Of a stretch of 64,000 bases of DNA, positions 59,155 through 64,000 are shown one piece after another. The position numbers and the translations under genes are program-made. The notes beneath the pieces are model-generated. The model searched no databases and was not told the origin of the DNA. It saw only the letters and a program-made list of their open reading frames with translations. This stretch comes from Aldehydirespirator sp963662645. Its GTDB lineage: Bacteria; Actinomycetota; Acidimicrobiia; Acidimicrobiales; Aldehydirespiratoraceae. Position 1 is the stretch's first letter. Each line of letters begins with the position of its first letter. Location of the stretch: NCBI GenBank assembly GCA_963662645.2, contig OY759762.1, positions 1,860,001 to 1,924,000 of the forward strand. The letters run 5' to 3'.

Positions 59155-59813
59155 GTTGCGGCCCCGCGAGCGCCGGTCTTGCGGGACAACCGCTCGATGC
59201 CGGCGCACAGCAACTCCACGAGGTGCCTGAACGTCTCCTCGGGATCGTGGGGCAGCGGATGACCATCGCCCGACTCGAGGTGGCTGAATCCGTGGAAGGC
59301 GCTGCGCAGTGTGCGGGCGGCGTGTACCCGATCCTCGTCGGTGAGGTCATAGGACCTGAGAGCCTGACCCACCACGGCCAGCACCTGCTCCACCGCCTCC
59401 TCCAGTTCGGGGTCGCCCGCGCAGGGGTAGCGGTCGGTCGCCGCGTAGATGCCGGGATGGTCCCGGACCATGGCTCGCCAGGCGTGGCCCACGGCGGCGA
59501 CCGCGTCATGGCCGGCCAGCCCGACAGCCGAGTCCGAGAGTCTCTTGGCCAGGATTTCCCGGCCCAGGAGGCTCAAGCTGCGAACTAGGTCGTCGTAGCC
59601 GCCCACATGCCGGTAGAGGGCAGGCTGGCGGACGCCGAGAGCGTCCGCCACCCGAGTCAGGGTCAGCTTGTCGAGCCCTTCTTCGTCGGCGATCCGCGCC
59701 GCGGCCGTGATCACAGTGCCGCTGTCCAGCGACCGGCGGTTCGGCGAAGATCTGGCGTTGCTCACAGCCACCGGTCGGAACCCTCCTGCACGGTTCGCGC
59801 CAACCCTCTTCAC
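59151..59813 (-). CDS. TetR-family regulator
   Basis: A 220-residue regulator. The helix-turn-helix covers about residues 30-75 (VITAAARIADEEGLDKLTLT, RVADALGVRQPALYRHVGGY). The C-terminal ligand domain is of the WHG type (HAWRAMVRDHPGIYAATDRY, FHGFSHLESGDGHP). It is embedded between pta and the FeS/NrfD fusion: its GTG overlaps the pta stop and its stop overlaps the next TTG. A regulator inside the operon suggests autoregulation with the sulfonate or redox genes. The ligand is unknown. Confidence 0.88.
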   Translation of the reverse strand: MKRVGANRAGGFRPVAVSNARSSPNRRSLDSGTVITAAARIADEEGLDKLTLTRVADALGVRQPALYRHVGGYDDLVRSLSLLGREILAKRLSDSAVGLAGHDAVAAVGHAWRAMVRDHPGIYAATDRYPCAGDPELEEAVEQVLAVVGQALRSYDLTDEDRVHAARTLRSAFHGFSHLESGDGHPLPHDPEETFRHLVELLCAGIERLSRKTGARGAAT

Positions 59814-60757
59814 GTTAGCGGGTATAGCGCAACGTTAGAGTGAGATACGGCAGCCTGGAAGGCCGCGATCAGCGCCACTCGGGCGATGTCGGTGGCGTCG
59901 CAGCCCCGCGACAGGTCGTGGATCACTCCTGCGGTGCCCTGCAACAGCGGCCCGTAGGCCCGGGCGCCGCCGAGCCGTTGTGTGATCTTGTAGGCGATGT
60001 TGCCCGACGACAAGTCGGGGAACACGAATACGTTGGCCCGTCCTGCGACCGGCGATTCCGGGGCCTTCGATCCGGCCACGTCGGGCACCCATGCTGCGTC
60101 GAACTGCAGCTCCCCGTCCACCGCCAGCGACGGCGCCCGGCTGCGAACAATCTCGGTCGCCTCCCGGACGAGCTCGACCCGGGGACCCTCCGCGCTGCCC
60201 TTGGTGGAGTACGACAGCAGCGCCACTCGCGGCTCGTCACCGGTCAGCTCTGCATGGCTGGCCGCGGTTGAGATCGCGATGGAGGCCAACTGGCCCGCGT
60301 CGGGCTCAGGCACCACACCGCAGTCGCCATAGGTGACTGGCGTCCCGTCGGGCAGTACCAAAAGAAAGCAACTGCTGACAATGTCGACACCGGGAGCCAG
60401 CCCGATGCAGAAGAGTGCGGCCCTGACCACATCGGGAGTAGGCCGAGCGGCTCCGGCCACGCAGGCGTCGGCCTCGCCCGCGGCCACCATGAGGGCAGCC
60501 ACGTGCAGCGGGTCGTCCAGATCGATCCGCTCCCCCCAGGGCGTCGTCTCGGCCCGGGCGCAGACCGCGTCCGAGCGATAGCTGTCCGGATCGTCCATCA
60601 GCAACGGAGTGACCAGGCCCTCGGCAGCCAAGCGCTCGGCCGCAGCCACGGCTCGATCATCGCGGCCGTCGGCCAGCACGATGCGCCTGCGAGCTTCTTG
60701 CGCCGCGATTCGCCAGCGCTCGACGAGCGGGTCGCGACCCGTCGAAGATTGCGTCAA
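59810..60757 (-). CDS. pta: Phosphate acetyltransferase
   Basis: Interconverts acetyl-phosphate and acetyl-CoA. The 315-residue protein is the short single-domain form: RIVLADGRDDRAVAAAERLA, DACVAGAARPTPDVVRAAL, SSCFLLVLPDGTPVTYGDCG, LLSYSTKGSAEGPRVELV, VDGELQFDAAWVPDVAGSKA, NVFVFPDLSSGNIAYKITQR and GPLLQGTAGVIHDLSRGC. The start is probably the TTG at 60757, since the frame further up runs into the next gene. In taurine degraders Pta handles acetyl-phosphate from sulfoacetaldehyde acetyltransferase. It opens the coupled operon pta-tetR-FeS/NrfD-Mo. Confidence 0.9.
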   Translation of the reverse strand: MTQSSTGRDPLVERWRIAAQEARRRIVLADGRDDRAVAAAERLAAEGLVTPLLMDDPDSYRSDAVCARAETTPWGERIDLDDPLHVAALMVAAGEADACVAGAARPTPDVVRAALFCIGLAPGVDIVSSCFLLVLPDGTPVTYGDCGVVPEPDAGQLASIAISTAASHAELTGDEPRVALLSYSTKGSAEGPRVELVREATEIVRSRAPSLAVDGELQFDAAWVPDVAGSKAPESPVAGRANVFVFPDLSSGNIAYKITQRLGGARAYGPLLQGTAGVIHDLSRGCDATDIARVALIAAFQAAVSHSNVALYPLT

Positions 60758-60812
60758 CCCTCGGCCCGCAACGGGACGAGCCGGCTTTCGGCCAGGCGCG
60801 CAGCCATGTCCA

Positions 60813-61691
60813 TCAGCTGACAGTCTCAAGGAAGCTGGTATCGACGAAGGCACCGTAGCTACCCAGCGCGGACTCGATCTCGCCCCGGGCAACAAGAGAA
60901 TCCATTTGCTCCTTCATGACCTGCTGCACCGTGCCGCCCAACCATGCCTCGGAGAGCTGCGCGTCCTTTTCGGGGAAGGTGAAGGCGTCAAGCAGCGCGA
61001 TCGTCGCGTCGCGGTCCGTAGCGGCTGCCTCCGCGATGGAGTCGATGAACGGCTCCCGGTCTTCGTTGTAGGCCCGGTAGGCGTTCTCGTTCACCTGCAA
61101 GAACCCGGTGACGGCATCGGGATAGTCAGCCGCGAACGCGCCGGTGGTGGAGATAATGCCGAACACGCGGGCGTCGCCGGCCTCCTGTCCGGTGCCGGTG
61201 TGCCTCGCGGCCACACCCACCAGCAGCAGATCAGAGCCGCCCGTCACGAAGGCCGCGAACGACATCAGCCCCTGCGAATAGGAGATGTCGATGTGGCCGG
61301 CCTCCATCGCCCGGGCCATGTCGCCGCTCGACGTGAACGGGATCCAGTTCACCATCATGCCGAGAACCTCGTCATAGGCCTCCCCCGCCTGAGCCACCCG
61401 ATTCGGCGTCGGCCACTCCGCGAAGTACCCCACACTCAGCTCATCGAGCATCATCTCCTCGGCCGGAATCGTGGCGGGAGCGTCGCCGGGATCGGTGCCC
61501 GACGTGGGGGCGCCGGCGTCGACACTCGACTCGTCGGGCGTCGACTCGGCGGGAGCAGCGCTGGGCTCGCTCGGGGGTTGAGCGTCGATGGCCTCCTGGC
61601 CGCCGGCATCTGCCGCTGACTGGATCCGCTCGTCACCGCTGCATCCCGCGAGCAGGCCGACCACCATGAGCAAAGCCAGTAGTCGCCTCAT
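60813..61691 (-). CDS. TauA/SsuA-like substrate-binding lipoprotein lacking the central lobe
   Basis: A 292-residue lipoprotein (signal MRRLLALLMVVGLLAGCSG, lipobox LLAGC) followed by a Ser/Asp/Pro-rich linker to about residue 75. The binding domain begins LSVGYFAEWPTPNRVAQAG and MARAMEAGHIDISYSQGLMS, as in taurine-binding TauA. After LLVGVA the usual lobe II of about 100 residues is missing, and the sequence resumes with ARVFGIISTTGAFAADYPDA and the C-terminal helices (LSEAWLGGTVQQVMKEQMDS). The protein is thus internally deleted but in frame. It may be inactive or recycled for another use. No permease or ATPase gene is in the window. Confidence 0.7.
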   Translation of the reverse strand: MRRLLALLMVVGLLAGCSGDERIQSAADAGGQEAIDAQPPSEPSAAPAESTPDESSVDAGAPTSGTDPGDAPATIPAEEMMLDELSVGYFAEWPTPNRVAQAGEAYDEVLGMMVNWIPFTSSGDMARAMEAGHIDISYSQGLMSFAAFVTGGSDLLLVGVAARHTGTGQEAGDARVFGIISTTGAFAADYPDAVTGFLQVNENAYRAYNEDREPFIDSIAEAAATDRDATIALLDAFTFPEKDAQLSEAWLGGTVQQVMKEQMDSLVARGEIESALGSYGAFVDTSFLETVS

Positions 61692-61724
61692 TTGTTCCTT
61701 ACACGCCTGCGCAGGCTTGGAGCC

Positions 61725-63095
61725 TTATCCTGTCGAGGTCTTCAACCAACCGCCCAAGCGGTCGAGCACCTGGTCGAGACGACCCAGCAGGTCATCTATC
61801 ACAGATTCGTCGGCCACCAGTGGCGGCGACACCGCGAGCATCGCTGCGCCCCGGCCGTCGGGCCGCACCAGCACCCCGGCGGCCCGCACCAGACGATCAA
61901 GTAGACCGCCCGGGAGCAGTTCGGCAACCTCTGAATCGCTGAGATCCTCGCCCGAACTGCGATCGCGCATCAACTCGACGTAGTAGAAATAGCCGGCACC
62001 TCTCACGTCCTTCACGCAGGAATGGGACCCCATCAGCGCCCGCAGACCGTCGCCGAGGCGGTCCTGCCGGGCCAAGACGCCCGCGAGGACGCGCTCGTCG
62101 CGCAAGGCCATCATGTTGGCCACCGCGACCGCAGTGGCCACCGGATGGCCGCCGAAAGTTGAGCCATGAAGGAACATGGCCAGAGGGGAGTCCCACACCC
62201 GCTCTACCAGCGCCCCCCGCACCACCAGTCCCCCGAGGGGCTGGTACGCGCTGGTGACGCCCTTGGCGAAGGTGATCATGTCAGGCTCGGCGCCGAAGCG
62301 CTCGCTGCCGAACCAGTGGCCCAAGCGCCCGAAGGAGTTGATGACCTCGTCAGCGCAGAGCAGCAGGCCGTAGGTGTCGCAGATTCGGCGCAGTTCCTGC
62401 CAGTAGCCCTCCGGCGGCACAAGCGCGCCCCGCCCGTTCTGTACCGGCTCGGCAACCACCATGGAAACGGTCTCCGGGCCGGCGGCAACGATCGCCTCCT
62501 CGATCGCGCTCACACAGGTCAAGTCGCGGGCCGGACGGCCGGCCTCGACTTCCCACCCCAACGTACTGGGCACCCGGAGCACCGTGTCGCCGATCATCGG
62601 CAGGTAGGGATCCCGCAGGTTCGGGATGCCCGTCAGGGCCAAGGCGCCCAGGGTTGTGCCGTGATAGGCCCACCGGCGAGCCACGACCTTGTGACGGGCC
62701 TCGTCGCCGTTGGCGAGGTGGTAGCAGCGGGCAAGTTTCAGGGCCGACTCCACCGCTTCGGAGCCCGAACTGACGAAGAACACCCGGTCGAGGTCGGAGG
62801 GCGCCACGGCCGCGATCATTGAAGCGGCCTCGATGGAGGGAGGGTGGGCCATCCCCCAGTTCGGGTAGAACGCCAGCCTGTCCATCTGCTTGGACGCCGC
62901 GGCGGTGAGGTCGCTGCGACCGTGGCCGATGTTGGTGCAGAACAGACCGGCGAGGGCGTCGAGATACCGGCTCCCCTCTGTGTCCCACACGTAGCAGCCT
63001 TCGCCGCGATCGATCACAACCAAGTCGCGGCGCCACGCGTCACCCCTCGTGAAATGGGGCAGAAGGTGCTCACGAGCCCTTTCCCGTTCTCCCAT
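61725..63095 (-). CDS. Class III aminotransferase (taurine-pyruvate aminotransferase-like)
   Basis: A 456-residue PLP aminotransferase: GSRYLDALAGLFCTNIGHGR, FFVSSGSEAVESALKLARCY, RWAYHGTTLGALALTG, LLLCADEVINSFGRLGHWFG and the PLP Lys in MITFAKGVTSAYQPLGGLVV. Family members act on taurine, putrescine, beta-alanine or omega-amino acids. The TauA-like and pta neighbours favour taurine-pyruvate aminotransferase, which makes sulfoacetaldehyde. The specific assignment is inference; the family call is firm. The 138-bp spacer on its right holds only an AT-richer stretch. Confidence 0.82.
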   Translation of the reverse strand: MGERERAREHLLPHFTRGDAWRRDLVVIDRGEGCYVWDTEGSRYLDALAGLFCTNIGHGRSDLTAAASKQMDRLAFYPNWGMAHPPSIEAASMIAAVAPSDLDRVFFVSSGSEAVESALKLARCYHLANGDEARHKVVARRWAYHGTTLGALALTGIPNLRDPYLPMIGDTVLRVPSTLGWEVEAGRPARDLTCVSAIEEAIVAAGPETVSMVVAEPVQNGRGALVPPEGYWQELRRICDTYGLLLCADEVINSFGRLGHWFGSERFGAEPDMITFAKGVTSAYQPLGGLVVRGALVERVWDSPLAMFLHGSTFGGHPVATAVAVANMMALRDERVLAGVLARQDRLGDGLRALMGSHSCVKDVRGAGYFYYVELMRDRSSGEDLSDSEVAELLPGGLLDRLVRAAGVLVRPDGRGAAMLAVSPPLVADESVIDDLLGRLDQVLDRLGGWLKTSTG

Positions 63096-63233
63096 CTAAG
63101 CCTCCCTTGCGTCTTGGCCCGACCTTTGGCCAGATTTGATTAGAGAGCGCAACAAGAATGGGATGATATCTAACAGAGCGCGCCGCGCCGCGCCAGCGTG
63201 GTCGGGTCTGCGAGGCTGCCGACGGATCAGGTC

Positions 63234-64000
63234 CTACTTCGGGGGCCGATAGACGAAGTCCGGCGTCAGCTGGGCGATGCTCGACGCGCCGCACAGAGCC
63301 ATGTCTCTCTTCATGCCGGTGTGGAGATGCTCGATCACCCAGTCCACGCCCTCTTCGCCGGCCGCGGCCAGCCCGTACAGATAGGGCCGCCCGATCATGC
63401 ACGACGTCGCTCCGAGGGCCAGCGCCTTCACGATGTCGCCGCCCCGGCGAACGCCGCCGTCGCAGACGATGTCGAGATCACCCCCCACCGCCTCGGCCAC
63501 CGGCGCGACCAGGTCGATGACGGCCGGCGCAGAGTCGAGCTGGCGACCGCCGTGGTTGGACAGCACGATGCCGTCGAGCCCGCGATCGCGGGCTATCACC
63601 GCGTCGGCCACGCTCTGGACGCCCTTGATCAGCACCGGTCCATCCCACAGCGACCGCATCCACTCCACGTCCTCCCACGACAGCGTCGGATCGAACTGCT
63701 CGTTCATGAACGCGGCCAGGTCCACGGCAGTCGAACCGTCGATGTCGGTGTTGCCGGCGACGTTGGCGAACGAGATCGGCTCGGAGAACGCGAACCTCAG
63801 GCTCCAGCTGGGACGCATCATTCCCTCCAACAGGATGCCGAGTCCCATCTTGGGGGGCAGTGTGAATCCCCGGCGCACATCGCGCTCACGACGGCCGAGC
63901 ATGGCCGCGTCCACCGTGATGCACAGCACTTCGAATCCGGCTTCGGCAGCCCGCAGGATCATGTCCTTGAGCAGGCCCTTGTCACGCCAGACGTAGACCT
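63234..64000 (-). CDS. FMN-dependent alpha-hydroxyacid oxidase/dehydrogenase (partial)
   Basis: The 3' part of a lactate/glycolate-oxidase-type flavoenzyme; the 5' part lies beyond the window edge. About 255 residues are visible, running through FEVLCITVDAAMLGRRERDV, LSWEDVEWMRSLWDGPVLIK, IVLSNHGGRQLDSAPAVIDL, with the catalytic His and substrate-binding Arg in SNHGGRQ, and DIVCDGGVRRGGDIVKALAL. The frame remains open through 64000 (VYVWRDKGLLKDM), confirming truncation by the window. The substrate (lactate, glycolate, mandelate or other) is undetermined. Confidence 0.88.
   Translation of the reverse strand, partial: VYVWRDKGLLKDMILRAAEAGFEVLCITVDAAMLGRRERDVRRGFTLPPKMGLGILLEGMMRPSWSLRFAFSEPISFANVAGNTDIDGSTAVDLAAFMNEQFDPTLSWEDVEWMRSLWDGPVLIKGVQSVADAVIARDRGLDGIVLSNHGGRQLDSAPAVIDLVAPVAEAVGGDLDIVCDGGVRRGGDIVKALALGATSCMIGRPYLYGLAAAGEEGVDWVIEHLHTGMKRDMALCGASSIAQLTPDFVYRPPK

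Overview
The window is high-GC, actinobacterial-type chromosomal DNA. GTG and TTG starts are frequent, tRNA genes lack an encoded CCA, and the gene content fits Actinomycetota, most plausibly class Acidimicrobiia: a PASTA-type PknB kinase beside a PP2C phosphatase, an EtfD-like membrane oxidoreductase, a deazaflavin (F420)-type nitroreductase, a DUF222/HNH protein and an EF-G paralogue. The taxonomic placement is inference from content only.

Layout. 0-6.4 kb: gpmA, an EtfD-like iron-sulfur oxidoreductase, a pabA/trpG amidotransferase, a P450-type ferredoxin, an EF-G-like GTPase and tRNA-Arg. 6.5-9.4 kb: an isochorismatase-type hydrolase, then a graveyard of gene remnants (sulfatase tail, DUF4143 tail, two transposase pieces) around a VanZ-like gene. 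9.3-13 kb: two tRNA-Ser, tRNA-Leu, a pectinacetylesterase-like lipoprotein, pheA and an MBL-fold hydrolase. 13.2-16.3 kb: the phosphatase/kinase pair. 16.5-29.5 kb: a methylated-amine block with an MttB-family methyltransferase, two dimethylglycine/sarcosine-dehydrogenase-like flavoproteins, a Rieske oxygenase, mgsABC-like genes and a divergent gmaS/glnT-like gene, followed by a betainyl-CoA-thioesterase-like gene. 29.5-32.3 kb: EamA transporter, proC, a SAM-hydroxide adenosyltransferase and a coupled 29-residue membrane peptide. 32.4-38 kb: hemA-hemC-hemD-hemB-hemL. 38-44 kb: a YceI protein, a type II restriction-modification cassette, an HNH protein, a chimeric DUF6361 remnant and a DUF4143 ATPase. 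44-46.7 kb: pgi and a membrane cytochrome c. 46.8-52.9 kb: a heterotetrameric sarcosine oxidase/N-methylglutamate dehydrogenase operon (B-D-A-G) with a divergent LysR gene. 52.9-54.6 kb: an F420-type reductase and an amidohydrolase. 54.8-64 kb: a coupled operon pta-tetR-[FeS/NrfD fusion]-Mo oxidoreductase, a TauA-like lipoprotein lacking its central lobe, a class III aminotransferase and a partial alpha-hydroxyacid oxidase.

How the parts fit (inference). The mgsABC/gmaS block plus the soxBDAG-like operon could form a complete N-methylglutamate route for monomethylamine. The Rieske enzyme and the flavoprotein dehydrogenases could strip methyl groups from betaine-type compounds. The EtfD-like protein could pass electrons from such dehydrogenases to quinone. 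The class III aminotransferase, TauA-like protein and Pta fit taurine/sulfonate dissimilation, with the molybdoenzyme as a possible cytoplasmic sulfite dehydrogenase; xsc is not in the window.

Two structural features stand out. First, a GC-rich interspersed repeat of about 63 bp (long form about 100 bp) occurs at seven loci, ten copies in all. At four loci it begins within or one to two bases after a stop codon, in the orientation of that gene. Second, three operon junctions (hemC-hemD, soxB-soxD, soxD-soxA) carry tandem duplications of the stop/start overlap that create mini-ORFs. In each the upstream stop overlaps the mini-ORF start and the mini-ORF stop overlaps the next start, so the translational-coupling chain stays unbroken. 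The four tRNA genes are all on the minus strand. No CRISPR array or replication origin was seen, and no stretch over 300 bases lacks a gene or gene remnant.
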